Shown one piece after another: positions 44,311-53,130 of a stretch of DNA of 64,000 nucleotides. The DNA lies in NCBI RefSeq assembly GCF_900188205.1, contig NZ_FZOH01000004.1, forward strand, positions 1-64,000. Reading direction: 5' to 3'. The DNA comes from Geodermatophilus saharensis. Its GTDB lineage: Bacteria; Actinomycetota; Actinomycetes; Mycobacteriales; Geodermatophilaceae. A program made the translations under genes and the position numbers. Positions within the stretch are counted from its first letter, which is position 1; each line of letters begins with the position of its first letter. Under the pieces are notes generated by a model that saw only the letters and a list, made by a program, of their open reading frames with translations, had not been told where the DNA came from and ran no database searches.

Positions 44311-44804
44311 GCCCCCCATCCTCCCGCGGCAGGCGGGAGACCTGCCGGGGCGCTGGGTGTGGCGCGGACCGCAGCGGCGGCGGAGGCCAGCACCAGCACG
44401 TCCTCGGCCAGCGCCGGCCGCAGCGGGCCCAGGCGCGGCGCCGCCCACCGCCGCCACCGGAGCCCGCCCAGCGCGCCCGCGGTGGCGCCGGCCGCCCCGG
44501 CGAGCGCCGCCGCCACTGCGGACCCGCCGGCGCGCCGGGCCAGCAGCGCCCCGCCGGCGGCTCCCGAGAGCAGCCGGAACGCGAAGCTGGGCGGCATCGT
44601 GCGGTCCGGGGTCGCGGGCAGCTTGTCGGCCACCAACTCCCCCGCGACGGCGGCGAGCGCGGCCCACCGCACCGGCCCGCCGGGCGAGGCGGTGAGGGCG
44701 GGCGCGGCGGTGAGGGCGGGCGCGGCGAGTCCCAGGGAGCTGCGGCCACCCGCGGCGATGCCGAGCAGGGCGGCCCGCAGGAGGAGCGAGGCGGTCACCG
44801 GCAC
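44307..44804 (-). CDS. DUF4126-like membrane protein
   Basis: This 165-residue, Ala/Gly-rich hydrophobic protein has several helices and the DUF4126-like [16 protein letters not shown] segment with conserved acids and a Pro-x-x-x-DR motif. It overlaps hemQ by 4 bp, so the two are coupled. Its GTG start lies 16 bp from the displaced copy of the hemG 3' end, showing it once directly followed hemG. The function is unknown; a link to heme or membrane physiology is only suggested by position. Confidence 0.75.
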   Translation of the reverse strand: MPVTASLLLRAALLGIAAGGRSSLGLAAPALTAAPALTASPGGPVRWAALAAVAGELVADKLPATPDRTMPPSFAFRLLSGAAGGALLARRAGGSAVAAALAGAAGATAGALGGLRWRRWAAPRLGPLRPALAEDVLVLASAAAAVRATPSAPAGLPPAAGGWGA

Positions 44805-44820
44805 ACCCTGTCAGGTCAGG

Positions 44821-44855
44821 TCAGGCCAGCGCCTCGACCGCCCGGCGGGCGCCGC
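44821..44855. repeat. 35-bp direct repeat, left copy (displaced hemG 3' end)
   Basis: 35 bases are identical to 46225-46259, which are the last codons and stop of hemG. This copy lies 16 bp before DUF4126. The two copies bracket a 1.4-kb segment with two genes. After the 35 identical bases, similarity fades over about 7 more. Confidence 0.95.
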
Positions 44856-44876
44856 AGCTGCAGTGGGCCGGTTCCC

Positions 44877-45572
44877 TCACTGCTTGATGAACGTGCCGCA
44901 CCCGTTGTTCTTGAAGTCCTGCCCCTCGCTCAGGGTGACGGTCGGAAATCCCCCACTCACGATGTCGTTCTCGATGATGTCGTCGCCGTTGCTACCTGAT
45001 CGGTAGATGCCCCAGTAGCAGTCACCGGTGACGGCCTCCGCAGTGCGGTAGGTGCCCGGCTCGACGTCACGACCGACGGTCCACGTGCCCTCGTCGATGG
45101 ACGTCGCGGCCACCTGTTGCTCGACCGCCGTCACGGCCTGTTCGCGTGCTCCCACCGCCGCTTCGCGCTGCGCGATCTCGGCCGCGTACCGGGAGGCCGA
45201 CGCGGCTGCGCTGCTCGCCGTGGCCTGAGCGGCCTCGGCCTCGGACCGTGTCTGCTCCTGGGCAGCCGCCGCACCGGACTGCTCAGCAGCCATCTGGTCC
45301 TGGAGGGACCGGTACTCGTCCGAGTGGGTGGGGTCGAGGGCCGCGACCGCGATGAGGACCCCGAGGACCAGGCCGAGGACCGCACCACCGGTACCAACCG
45401 CCGCGGGCAGCCATGCTCGGGAGTCGTTCGTCACGGGAGGCCGCAGGACGGGTGGCCCGAGGGGGGCCTGCGGACCGGCCGGAGGAGATCCGGACGGCGG
45501 GCCGATCAGGGGCAACCCCTCGTGGATCGAGTCAGGCGTCGACTCGGCAGCGTCGCCGGGCTGCCGTGTCAC
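44877..45572 (-). CDS. membrane-anchored coiled-coil protein with GTWTVG..PGTYR domain
   Basis: This 231-residue protein has a Pro-rich cytoplasmic N-tail (about 1-50), one transmembrane helix (LPAAVGTGGAVLGLVLGVLIAVAAL), a long Ala/Glu/Gln-rich coiled coil (about 85-150) and a C-terminal domain from IDEGTWTVGRDVEPGTYRT to NNGCGTFIK with two cysteines. That last domain recurs in actinobacterial surface and phage-encoded proteins of unknown role. Its GTG overlaps the stop of the preceding gene. It lies in the islet that splits the heme operon, and its sequence is visibly less GC-extreme than its neighbours. Confidence 0.8.
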   Translation of the reverse strand: MTRQPGDAAESTPDSIHEGLPLIGPPSGSPPAGPQAPLGPPVLRPPVTNDSRAWLPAAVGTGGAVLGLVLGVLIAVAALDPTHSDEYRSLQDQMAAEQSGAAAAQEQTRSEAEAAQATASSAAASASRYAAEIAQREAAVGAREQAVTAVEQQVAATSIDEGTWTVGRDVEPGTYRTAEAVTGDCYWGIYRSGSNGDDIIENDIVSGGFPTVTLSEGQDFKNNGCGTFIKQ

Positions 45573-46060
45573 AGGGCACGCGCCAGCGACGCCGCGTCGA
45601 CCGTGGCGTCGACATCCTCGATCGTCGTTGACCCCTCCTCACGAGGGTCGGGGGCGACGGCGGTCGTCATGGCACCGCGGGGCGACGTGGCGACGGCGAG
45701 CGCGAGCCCCAGGACGAGGAGGCCGACCAGCGCAGGGACCCGCTCGTCGTTCGGCACCACGGGCGCCACTGGGGGCGCCACCTCGGGACGGGTGAGCGCC
45801 TCGTTCTGCTGCTCGGCGATGATCGTCAGCAGGTCCTTGGCCACCCAACCGTTCACCACGGCCTGCTGCGGGGCGCCCTGAGTGAAACGCTCGTTGGCCT
45901 CGTAGTCGGCCAGTGCACCGGAGATCTCCCGGCTGCGGTCGCTGACCTGCTCCTGGACCTGCGCTACTGGCTGTTTCGGCTCTGCGGGCTCCATGAGGAA
46001 CCAGACGGCGACTGCGGCGACGGCCAGGATGGCGGCACCCACACGACGGACCACGACCAC
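45569..46060 (-). CDS. two-helix membrane protein of the hemG islet
   Basis: This 163-residue protein has an N-terminal membrane helix (VGAAILAVAAVAVWFL), a polar middle region (QVQEQVSDRSREISGALADYEANERF, WVAKDLLTIIAEQQNEAL) and a second helix (VPALVGLLVLGLALAVA). GTG start with AGGAG 5 bp upstream. No family recognised. It is coupled by a 4-bp overlap to the coiled-coil gene, so the two products probably work together at the membrane. Confidence 0.75.
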   Translation of the reverse strand: MVVVRRVGAAILAVAAVAVWFLMEPAEPKQPVAQVQEQVSDRSREISGALADYEANERFTQGAPQQAVVNGWVAKDLLTIIAEQQNEALTRPEVAPPVAPVVPNDERVPALVGLLVLGLALAVATSPRGAMTTAVAPDPREEGSTTIEDVDATVDAASLARAL

Positions 46061-46115
46061 GACGACTCCTACGACGAGCGGCCGGCCTCGGCTATAGCGG
46101 CACGCAACTGTTCCG

Positions 46116-46144
46116 GCTATCGGCCGGATCGCATCGCCGGTCAA
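46116..46144 (-). promoter_or_regulatory. promoter of the islet gene pair
   Basis: On the minus strand TTGACC (46139-46144) and GATAGC (46116-46121) are 17 bp apart, a good sigma70-like spacing, and start about 55 bp before the first islet gene. The islet therefore may be transcribed independently of the heme operon. Confidence 0.55.
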
Positions 46145-46224
46145 GCTGACGGGATCCCCTTTTCTCAGGGCGTCGGCTCGACTGTCCCGGCACCGCGGAC
46201 ACGTGACTTGCTGGGAGGCTGGTA

Positions 46225-46259
46225 TCAGGCCAGCGCCTCGACCGCCCGGCGGGCGCCGC
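46225..46259. repeat. 35-bp direct repeat, right copy (hemG 3' end)
   Basis: These bases code for the last residues ([11 protein letters not shown]) and stop of hemG. The identical copy at 44821-44855 lies on the far side of the two-gene islet, like the two ends of an integrated element that restores its target gene. Confidence 0.95.
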
Positions 46260-47592
46260 GGATGCACGCCGGCACCCCGACCCCGTCGTAGGCCGCCCCG
46301 GCCACGGCCAGGCCGGGCACCGCGGCCACCGCCTCCCGGACGGCGACCACCCGCTGCGGGTGCCCGACCAGGTACTGGGGCAGCCCGCCGCCCCAGCGGG
46401 CGAGGTGGGTCTCCACCGGCTCGCGGCGCTCGAGGTCGAGCAGGTCGGCGACGTCGGCGACCACCGCGGCGGTGAGGTCGTCGTCGTCGCGCTGCAGCTG
46501 CACCTCGTCGCCGTAGCGGCCCACCGACGCGCGCACCCGCACCAGGCCGTCGCCGGACAGGTGCGGCCACTTCGACGACGACACGGTCACGCCCTTGACC
46601 AGCCGCCCGGTCACCGGGGGCACGAGCAGGCCCGACCCGGCGTCGACCGGCTGCGCCGGGAAGGCCATCGCCACCACCGCCATCGAGGCGTACGGGATGC
46701 CGCGCAGCGGCTCGACGGCGCCCGGCGCGATCCCGGCCAGCAGCCGCGCGGACTTGCCGGCCGGCGAGGTGACGACGACGGCGTCGGCCTCGATGACCTC
46801 CGGCGCCGCGAGCGGGCCGACGGCGACCTCCAGCCGCCCGCCCGCCCGGCGCAGCGCGTGCGCGGGCGTGCGCAGCCGCACCTGCGCACCCGAGGCGCCG
46901 GCCAGCGCCTGCGGCAGCGCCCCGAGCCCGTCGGCGACGGTCACGAACACCGGCCCGTCGGCGTCGCCGCGGCTGCGCGCGCCGGCGTCCCGGGCCGCCA
47001 CCGCGGCGGCGAGCACGCTGTCGGTGCGGGCCAGCTGCGCGGCCAGCGCCGGCATGGTCGCGGCCAGCGACAGGTCGTCGGGCCGGCCGGCGTACACCCC
47101 GCCCAGCAGCGGCTCGACCAGCCGGTCGACCACCTCGTCCCCGAGCCGCTCGCGCAGCAGGTGACCGACCGAGACGTCGCCGTCCAGGCGCAGCGGCGGC
47201 AGCCCCGCCTCGGCCCGCACCCGCGCGACGCCGTCGGGGGTGAGCACCCCGGCCAGCCCGTCGGCCGACGTCGGCACCCCCAGCACGGTGCCCGGCGGCA
47301 GCGGGTGGCGGCCGTCGGGCAGCACGATGGCCGCCTGCGTCGTCGACGGGGCGACCAGCCGGTCGGCGAGCCCGAGCTCGGCGACCAGCTCGAGCGCCTC
47401 GGGGACGCGGGCGAGCACCGCCTCCGGGCCGGTGTCGTACCAGGTGCCGGCCAGCTCGACCCGGTCGACCTTGCCGCCGATCCGCCCGCCGGCCTCGACG
47501 ACGACCACCTCGTCACCGGGCCGCTGCCGCGACCACGCGAACGCCGCGGCGAGCCCGGTGATCCCCGCGCCGACGACGACCAGCCGGCTCAT
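46225..47592 (-). CDS. hemG: coproporphyrinogen III / protoporphyrinogen oxidase (HemG/HemY, CgoX type)
   Basis: This 455-residue FAD amine-oxidase-fold protein starts [20 protein letters not shown] (dinucleotide motif). It contains [15 protein letters not shown] and [18 protein letters not shown] and ends with [18 protein letters not shown], typical of bacterial HemY. In organisms with HemQ it oxidises coproporphyrinogen III to coproporphyrin III. Its ATG overlaps the hemE stop (ATGA). Its extreme 3' end is duplicated on the other side of the islet, but the reading frame is intact. Confidence 0.95.
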   Translation of the reverse strand: MSRLVVVGAGITGLAAAFAWSRQRPGDEVVVVEAGGRIGGKVDRVELAGTWYDTGPEAVLARVPEALELVAELGLADRLVAPSTTQAAIVLPDGRHPLPPGTVLGVPTSADGLAGVLTPDGVARVRAEAGLPPLRLDGDVSVGHLLRERLGDEVVDRLVEPLLGGVYAGRPDDLSLAATMPALAAQLARTDSVLAAAVAARDAGARSRGDADGPVFVTVADGLGALPQALAGASGAQVRLRTPAHALRRAGGRLEVAVGPLAAPEVIEADAVVVTSPAGKSARLLAGIAPGAVEPLRGIPYASMAVVAMAFPAQPVDAGSGLLVPPVTGRLVKGVTVSSSKWPHLSGDGLVRVRASVGRYGDEVQLQRDDDDLTAAVVADVADLLDLERREPVETHLARWGGGLPQYLVGHPQRVVAVREAVAAVPGLAVAGAAYDGVGVPACIRGARRAVEALA

Positions 47593-48644
47593 CGCCGGGT
47601 CAGCTCGTGCACCAGCTCGACGACGGCGGTCAGCACGCCGGGGTCGGTGTCGGGCAGCACGCCGTGGCCGAGGTTGAACACGTGCCCGCGGGCGGCGCGG
47701 CCCTGCTCGACCACGCGGCGCACCTCGCGGTCGACGGTGGCCCGGTCGGCGAGCAGGACGGCGGGGTCGAGGTTGCCCTGCAGCGACCGCTGGGGGCCCA
47801 CCCGCCGCGCGGCCTCGTCCAGCGGCACCCGCCAGTCGACGCCGACGACGTCGGCCCCCGCGTCGCCGATCAGCGCCAGCAGCTCCCCGGTGCCGACGCC
47901 GAAGTGGATGCGCGGGACGTCGCGGTCGCCGAGCCCGTCGAAGACGGCGCGGGAGTGCGGCAGCACGCGAGTGCCGTAGTCGGCCGCCGACAGCACGCCG
48001 GCCCAGGAGTCGAACAGCTGCACCGCCGAGGCGCCGGCGTCGACCTGCGCCCGCAGGAACGTCGCGGCGGACACCGCCAGCCGGTCCAGCAGCCGGGTCC
48101 AGGCCTCGGGCTCGGCGTACATGAACGCCTTGGTGCGGGCGTGCTCCTTCGACGGGCCGCCCTCGATGAGGTAGGTGGCCAGCGTGAACGGCGCCCCGGC
48201 GAAGCCGATCAGCGGCGTGGGCCCGAGCTCGGCGACCAGCCGGCGCACCGCCGTCGCGAGGAAGTCCAGCCGGTCGGGCTCGAGGTCGGGCAGCGCGTCG
48301 ACGTCGGCCACCGTGCGCACCGGGTCGGCCACCACCGGGCCGACCCCCGGCTTGATCTCGATGTCGACCCCGGCCACCACCAGCGGCAGCACGATGTCGG
48401 AGAAGAGGATCGCGGCGTCCACGCCGTGCCGGCGGACCGGCTGCAGGGTGATCTCGGTGACCAGGTCGGGGTCCTGGCAGGCCTCCAGCATCGCCGTCCC
48501 GGCGCGCAGCGCGCGGTACTCCGGCAGCGAGCGGCCGGCCTGCCGCATGAACCACACCGGCGTCCGGTCGACCGGGAGGCCGCGCGCGGCGCGGACCAGG
48601 TCCGAGTCGGCGGGGGACGTCGGGCGGGCGGCAGCGGTGCTCAC
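47589..48644 (-). CDS. hemE: uroporphyrinogen decarboxylase
   Basis: This 351-residue protein carries [21 protein letters not shown] with the substrate-binding Arg residues, [26 protein letters not shown] and a C-terminal [13 protein letters not shown]. It makes coproporphyrinogen III from uroporphyrinogen III in the cytoplasm. It is the first gene of the operon hemE-hemG-(islet)-DUF4126-hemQ and divergent from the DUF3000 gene. GTG start. Confidence 0.97.
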   Translation of the reverse strand: MSTAAARPTSPADSDLVRAARGLPVDRTPVWFMRQAGRSLPEYRALRAGTAMLEACQDPDLVTEITLQPVRRHGVDAAILFSDIVLPLVVAGVDIEIKPGVGPVVADPVRTVADVDALPDLEPDRLDFLATAVRRLVAELGPTPLIGFAGAPFTLATYLIEGGPSKEHARTKAFMYAEPEAWTRLLDRLAVSAATFLRAQVDAGASAVQLFDSWAGVLSAADYGTRVLPHSRAVFDGLGDRDVPRIHFGVGTGELLALIGDAGADVVGVDWRVPLDEAARRVGPQRSLQGNLDPAVLLADRATVDREVRRVVEQGRAARGHVFNLGHGVLPDTDPGVLTAVVELVHELTRR

Positions 48645-48780
48645 GACGGCCGATCCTCCCAGACCCGGAGCGCCGGGGTGCCGGACCGCCCGGCGTCCGG
48701 GACCGGCCCGCCGACCGGCCCGGGCCGCCGACCTGCGGCGAGTCCGAGACAGACCGGGCCCGGGGCCCTACCCTGCGAGC

Positions 48781-49410
48781 GTGGAGCCTCGCAAGCTGGC
48801 CGGTCCCCGGGAGGGTGCCGGTGCACGCGCGGCCACGGACCCCCCGGACGACTTCGTCGCGGGTGTCGCCGCGCTCACCGCGCTGCGCGTCCGCCCGGAG
48901 ATCGTCGTCGAGCCCATCCCCGCCCCGCAGCGGCTCGCGCCGTTCGCCCACGCGCTGGGCGTGCGGGTCACCGAGGGCGAGGGCGACGACGAGGTCGAGC
49001 TGGCCGTCGGCCGGTTCATCGTGCTCCACGACCCCGCCGGTCACGAGGCGTGGCACGGCACCACCCGCTGCGTCGGGTACCTGTCGGCCAGCACCGACGA
49101 GCACATGGTCGACGACGCGATGTTCTCCGAGGTCGCGTGGAGCTGGCTGACCGAGGCGCTGTCCGGCTCCGGTGCCGCCGCGCACGCCCTGGGCGGGACC
49201 GTCACCCGCACCGCCTCCACCCGCTTCGGCGACCTGGCCGGCCCCGAGCACACCGTCGACGTCGAGATCCGGGCCTCCTGGACCGCCGCGGACACCGCGC
49301 TGGACCGGCACCTCGACGCCTGGCTGGAGGTCATCGGCACCGCGGCGGGGCTCCCCCCGCCCGGGGTCTCCCTGCTGGGCCCCTCCGGCTCCGTCGACGA
49401 CGGCAACTAG
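48781..49410 (+). CDS. DUF3000 family protein
   Basis: This 209-residue protein matches the actinobacterial DUF3000 family: FVAGVAALTALRVRPEIVVEPIPAPQRLAPFAHAL, VGRFIVLHDPAGHEAWHGT, DDAMFSEVAWSWLTEAL. It is cytoplasmic with no known activity. DUF3000 beside RNase D and heme genes is a common actinobacterial arrangement as far as I recall. GTG start; a short overlapping upstream frame is antisense to hemE. Confidence 0.88.
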   Translation: MEPRKLAGPREGAGARAATDPPDDFVAGVAALTALRVRPEIVVEPIPAPQRLAPFAHALGVRVTEGEGDDEVELAVGRFIVLHDPAGHEAWHGTTRCVGYLSASTDEHMVDDAMFSEVAWSWLTEALSGSGAAAHALGGTVTRTASTRFGDLAGPEHTVDVEIRASWTAADTALDRHLDAWLEVIGTAAGLPPPGVSLLGPSGSVDDGN

Positions 49411-49414
49411 GATC

Positions 49415-49447
49415 GCGGACCGGGGAGTCCGGCACTCCCCGGTCCGC
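49415..49447 (+). terminator. terminator-like hairpin after the DUF3000 gene
   Basis: A perfect 13-bp stem (49415-49427 with 49435-49447) with a 7-nt loop starts 4 bp past the stop codon. It suggests RNase D downstream is transcribed at least partly from its own promoter. Confidence 0.7.
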
Positions 49448-49527
49448 ACCGGGGCGGCCAGGGCCGCCCCGGGAGCCGCAGCGGCGGCGGGCGCACGGAC
49501 GAGACGGGGCGAGAAGGTGGACGGCAA

Positions 49528-50802
49528 CTGAGCACCCAGCCCCTGCCCGACCCCGCACCGGCCGACGACCCCACCCCGGCCGACGACGCACCGGCGGCCG
49601 ACACACCCGCCCCGGTGCCGCTGCTCGCTCCCCGCGACGGCCTGCCGCCGGTCATCGACACCCCCGCGGCGCTGGCCGACTACGCCGCCGCCCTGCGCGC
49701 CGGCAGCGGCCCGGTCGCCGTCGACGCCGAGCGCGCCTCGGGCTACCGCTACGGCCAGCGCGCCTACCTGGTGCAGCTGCGCCGCGCCGGCGCCGGCACC
49801 GGCCTGGTCGACCCCGTCCCGCTCGACGACCTCTCCGCGGTCCAGGCGGCCATCGGCGACGAGGAGTGGGTGCTGCACGCGGCCAGCCAGGACCTCCCCT
49901 GCCTCGCCGAGATCGGGCTGGTGCCCGCGCGGGTCTTCGACACCGAGCTCGCCGCCCGCCTCGCCGGGCTGCCGCGGGTGGGCCTGGCCGCCGTCGTGGA
50001 GTCGCTGCTGGGGTACTCGCTGGTCAAGGGCCACTCCGCCGCCGACTGGAGCACCCGCCCGCTGCCGGAGGAGTGGCTGGTCTACGCCGCGCTCGACGTC
50101 GAGGTGCTCGTCGACCTGCGTGACGCGCTCGCCGCGCTGCTGGCGGAGCAGGGCAAGACGGAGTGGGCGCGGCAGGAGTTCGCGGCGGTCCTCGCCGCCG
50201 GGCCGCCGGCGCCGCGGCAGGACCCGTGGCGGCGCACCTCCGGCGTGCACGGGCTGCGCAACCGCCGTCAGCTGGGCATGCTGCGCTCGCTGTGGGAGGC
50301 GCGCGACGACCTCGCCCGCCGGCGCGACATCGCCCCGGGCCGGGTGCTGCCCGACGCCGCGATGGTCTCCGCCGTGCAGGCCGACCCCCAGACCGAGGCC
50401 GCGCTGCTCGAGCTGCCGGTGTTCCGCGGCCGGGCCAACCGCCGGCTCGTGGGCACCTGGTTCGGCGCGCTGGCCCGCGGCCGCGCGCTGGCCGAGTCGG
50501 AGCTGCCCCTGCACAGCCGCCCCGGGGAGGGACCGCCGCCGGTGAGCCGGTGGGCCGACCGCGACCCGGCCGCGGCCACCCGCCTGCAGGCCGCCCGCAC
50601 CGGGCTGGCCGAGCTCGCCGCGAAGCACGACCTGCCCGTGGAGAACCTGCTCTCCCCCGACCTGGTCCGCCGGCTGGCGTGGACGCCGCCGGAGCCGCGC
50701 GACCCGGAGACGGTCGCCGCGACGCTGCGCGCCGGGGGCGCGCGCGAGTGGCAGGTCGAGCTCACCCGCGACCTGCTCACCGACGCCGTCAACCGCGCCT
50801 GA
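49528..50802 (+). CDS. rnd: ribonuclease D
   Basis: This exonuclease has a DEDDy site: VAVDAERASGYRYG, HAASQDLPCL and YAALDVEVLVDL. A helical HRDC region follows (RQLGMLRSLWEARDDLARRRDIAPGRVLPD) and a second one near the end. It trims structured RNA 3' ends in the cytoplasm. The frame is open from a CTG preceded by AAGGTGG seven bases upstream, giving MSTQPLPDPAPADD; the first GTG (49615) has no ribosome site. I therefore prefer the non-standard CTG start, but this is uncertain. Confidence 0.9.
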   Translation: MSTQPLPDPAPADDPTPADDAPAADTPAPVPLLAPRDGLPPVIDTPAALADYAAALRAGSGPVAVDAERASGYRYGQRAYLVQLRRAGAGTGLVDPVPLDDLSAVQAAIGDEEWVLHAASQDLPCLAEIGLVPARVFDTELAARLAGLPRVGLAAVVESLLGYSLVKGHSAADWSTRPLPEEWLVYAALDVEVLVDLRDALAALLAEQGKTEWARQEFAAVLAAGPPAPRQDPWRRTSGVHGLRNRRQLGMLRSLWEARDDLARRRDIAPGRVLPDAAMVSAVQADPQTEAALLELPVFRGRANRRLVGTWFGALARGRALAESELPLHSRPGEGPPPVSRWADRDPAAATRLQAARTGLAELAAKHDLPVENLLSPDLVRRLAWTPPEPRDPETVAATLRAGGAREWQVELTRDLLTDAVNRA

Positions 50803-50821
50803 GCGGCGCCCCCACCGACGA

Positions 50822-50852
50822 GGGCCCGCCGTCCGGGTCGGACGGCGGGCCC
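50822..50852 (+). terminator. strong terminator-like hairpin after rnd
   Basis: A perfect 13-bp GC stem GGGCCCGCCGTCC / GGACGGCGGGCCC with a 5-nt loop starts 20 bp after the RNase D stop. Confidence 0.8.
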
Positions 50853-50867
50853 CCGAGGTGAGCTGCT

Positions 50868-50934
50868 GGAACGGCCTCCCTGCAGGGGCCCGCGCCGAGC
50901 GGAGCGAGGCGTGCGGGGGCAGGGAGGTCCTTCG
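50868..50934. repeat. dispersed 65-70 bp hairpin element, copy 2
   Basis: It starts GGAACGGCCTCCCTGC and ends GCAGGGAGGTCCTTCG, whose CCTCCCTGC / GCAGGGAGG arms pair around a GAGCGGAGCGAGG core. The GGAACGGCC start is shared with the copy at 62044 and the CCTTCGTCA end with the copy at 38961. It abuts the stop of the sugar permease gene on the minus strand. Confidence 0.65.
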
Positions 50935-52221
50935 TCAGTGACCCGTCGCCGCGGCCCTCCTCCGGGCCAGCGCGTCGACCGAGGCGGCGAGCAGCAGCAC
51001 CCCGCCGGTGATGATGAAGTTCAGGTACGCCTCGGTGCCCAGCAGGCCCAGCCCGTTGGCGATGATCGCCACCACCAGGCCACCGAGGACGGCGTCGCGC
51101 ACCCGTCCGCGGCCGCCGAAGAGGCTGGTGCCACCGATGACCGCCGCGCCGACGGCGTAGAGCAGCGTGTTCCCACCGCCGGAGCCGGGCGCCACCGAGC
51201 CGAGCCGGGCGGCGGCGACGATGCCGCTGATCGCCGCCAGGGTCGAGCCGATGACGAAGACGGCCACCCGGATCCGGGTGACGTTGATGCCGGCCCGCCG
51301 CGACGCCTCGGCGTTGCCGCCGACGGCGTAGACGTGCCGGCCGAAGCTGGTGCGGCCGAGCACGAAGGTCAGGACCAGCAGCAGGACGACGACCAGCGGG
51401 ATGGCGTACGGGATGCCGGCGAGCACCACGCCGGGCGCCGGGGCCCGGTCGACGCTGAGCACGGCCGTGACCACCACGACGACGGCGGCGATGACACCGA
51501 TCCGCACGAGCACGACGGCGAGCGGGGCGTGCGCGAGTCCCTTGGCGCGCTGGACGCGGAACCGGTTGAGCTGCAGCGCGGCGTACACGGCGATGACCAC
51601 CAGTGCGAGGATCCAGCCGAGGACGACCGGCAGGTTCCTGTCGCTGATCGCCGAGATGACCGGGTCGCGCACCGGCACGGTGCCGCCCTCGCCGATGAGC
51701 CGCAGCGTGAAGCCCTGCCAGCCCAGGAAGAGCGCCAGGGTGACGACGAACGACGGGATGCCGATCAGGCCGACGAGGCTGCCGGTGAACAGGCCGATGA
51801 CCACGCCGGTGGCGATGGCCGCGAGCACCGCGACGTACCAGGGCGCGCCGGCGTCGGCGAGCAGCTTGGCCATGACCGCGGCGCAGACGCCGCTGACCAC
51901 ACCGGCGGACAGGTCGATCTCGCCCAGCAGCAGGATGAAGACCAGCCCCATCGCCAGGATGATGATCGGCGCCGCCTGGTCGGCCAGGTTCGCCATGTTG
52001 CGCGGGGTCAGGAACGTCTCGGGCCGCAGCACGAAGAACAGCAGGCCCAGCGCGAGGATGCCGAGGACGGCCGGCAGCGCCCCGAGGTCACCGCCCCGGA
52101 CGCGGTCGACGTAGGCCCGGACCGTGCCGCCGAGGGAGTCGGCGCTGCGGTCGGCCTCGAAGCCCGACGGCGCACCGCCGGGCTCCTGAGCGCTCGTCGG
52201 CTTGGAGATGGTGCTGGACAT
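50935..52221 (-). CDS. sugar ABC transporter permease (XylH/FrcC type)
   Basis: This 428-residue protein has about ten membrane helices with the family motifs LAMGLVFILLLGEIDLSAG, IPSFVVTLALFLGWQG and VAPGSGGGNTLLYAVGAAVIGGTSLFGG. It is the BPD_transp_2 class that serves xylose, ribose or fructose importers. It follows the ATPase gene by 2 bp and is the third gene of the operon. The start is ATG giving MSSTISKPTS. Confidence 0.93.
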   Translation of the reverse strand: MSSTISKPTSAQEPGGAPSGFEADRSADSLGGTVRAYVDRVRGGDLGALPAVLGILALGLLFFVLRPETFLTPRNMANLADQAAPIIILAMGLVFILLLGEIDLSAGVVSGVCAAVMAKLLADAGAPWYVAVLAAIATGVVIGLFTGSLVGLIGIPSFVVTLALFLGWQGFTLRLIGEGGTVPVRDPVISAISDRNLPVVLGWILALVVIAVYAALQLNRFRVQRAKGLAHAPLAVVLVRIGVIAAVVVVVTAVLSVDRAPAPGVVLAGIPYAIPLVVVLLLVLTFVLGRTSFGRHVYAVGGNAEASRRAGINVTRIRVAVFVIGSTLAAISGIVAAARLGSVAPGSGGGNTLLYAVGAAVIGGTSLFGGRGRVRDAVLGGLVVAIIANGLGLLGTEAYLNFIITGGVLLLAASVDALARRRAAATGH

Positions 52222-52223
52222 GC

Positions 52224-53030
52224 TCAGACCTCCACCGCTGCGACGTCGGCGGGCGCGATGCCCAGGTCGCCCGAGCGGCCCGCCGTGATGAGCTCGATGA
52301 CCTGGGGCCGGTCGACCTGGGAGATCGGGACGTCGGCGGCCATCCGGCCGAGGAACAGGGCCGCGACGCGGTCGGCCACCTCGAAGACGTCGACCATGTT
52401 GTGGCTGATGAAGACCACCGCGTGACCGGTGTCGGCCAGCCGCCGGACGAGGTCGAGCACCTGCCGGGTCTGCGCGACACCGAGGGCGGCGGTCGGCTCG
52501 TCGAGGATGACCAGCTTGGACTCCCACAGCACGGCCTTGGCGATCGCGACCGTCTGGCGCTGCCCACCGGAGAGGCTGGAGACCAGCTGGCGCACCGACT
52601 TCAGGGTGCGCACGGAGAGCTTGGCCAGGGTGTCCCGGGCGGCCTGCTCCATCGAGGACTCGTCGAGGACGAAGCCGTTCTTGCGCTCGCGGCCGAGGAA
52701 CATGTTCTGGACGACGTCGAGGTTGTCGGCCAGCGCGAGGTCCTGGTAGACGACCTCGATGCCCAGCGCCGCGGCGTCGCGCGGGCCGCTGACCGTGACC
52801 GGCCGGCCCTCGAACAGGAACTCGCCGGAGTCGATCGGGTGGATGCCGGCGATGGACTTGATGAGCGTGCTCTTGCCCGCGCCGTTGTCGCCGACCAGCG
52901 CGGTGACCTGGCCGGGGTAGACCTTCAGGTGCACGTCGTGCAGGACCTGGATCGCGCCGAAGCTCTTGTTGACGCCGCGGAGCTCCAGGGTGGGGGTGCC
53001 GTTCTCAAGACGGTCGGTGGGTGCGGACAC
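52224..53030 (-). CDS. sugar ABC transporter ATPase, single-domain (FrcA type)
   Basis: This 268-residue protein has Walker A VGDNGAGKSTLIK, signature LSGGQRQTVAIAKA and Walker B LVILDEPTAALGV, with H-loop FISHNM. It is a single nucleotide-binding domain, unlike the tandem RbsA/XylG ATPases of about 500 residues, and so resembles FrcA-type importers where two copies assemble. GTG start. It lies between the binding protein and permease genes. Confidence 0.93.
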   Translation of the reverse strand: MSAPTDRLENGTPTLELRGVNKSFGAIQVLHDVHLKVYPGQVTALVGDNGAGKSTLIKSIAGIHPIDSGEFLFEGRPVTVSGPRDAAALGIEVVYQDLALADNLDVVQNMFLGRERKNGFVLDESSMEQAARDTLAKLSVRTLKSVRQLVSSLSGGQRQTVAIAKAVLWESKLVILDEPTAALGVAQTRQVLDLVRRLADTGHAVVFISHNMVDVFEVADRVAALFLGRMAADVPISQVDRPQVIELITAGRSGDLGIAPADVAAVEV

Positions 53031-53086
53031 GCCGGGCCTCTCGGTCGCGCGGGTGGGGCGGGTGCGGCGGTGGAGCGGGTGCAGCA

Positions 53087-53121
53087 GCCGCCGGGGCGCC
53101 CATCATCGACGCCCCGGCGGC
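53087..53121 (-). terminator. intra-operon stem-loop after the binding-protein gene
   Basis: A 12-bp stem GCCGCCGGGGCG / CGCCCCGGCGGC with an 11-nt loop lies 10 bp past the solute-binding-protein stop and before the ATPase gene. In such operons it usually stabilises or partly terminates the transcript so the binding protein is made in excess. Confidence 0.6.
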
Positions 53122-53130
53122 CGCTGACCA

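Noticed and set aside
46081-46224. tRNA or small RNA gene next to the islet
   Set aside because: I checked for cloverleaf arms and a CCA-like acceptor end and found none that pair consistently. The region looks like a promoter.
44821-46259. Prophage or integrative element with integrase at hemG
   Set aside because: Direct repeats fit integration, but the segment has only two membrane-protein genes and no recombinase, so an origin by other recombination cannot be excluded.
46225-50628. A 1467-residue open frame running through hemG, hemE and the genes on the other strand
   Set aside because: Only its hemG portion (from 47592) has family sequence. The rest is antisense or out-of-frame to hemE, DUF3000 and rnd, as expected in very GC-rich DNA.
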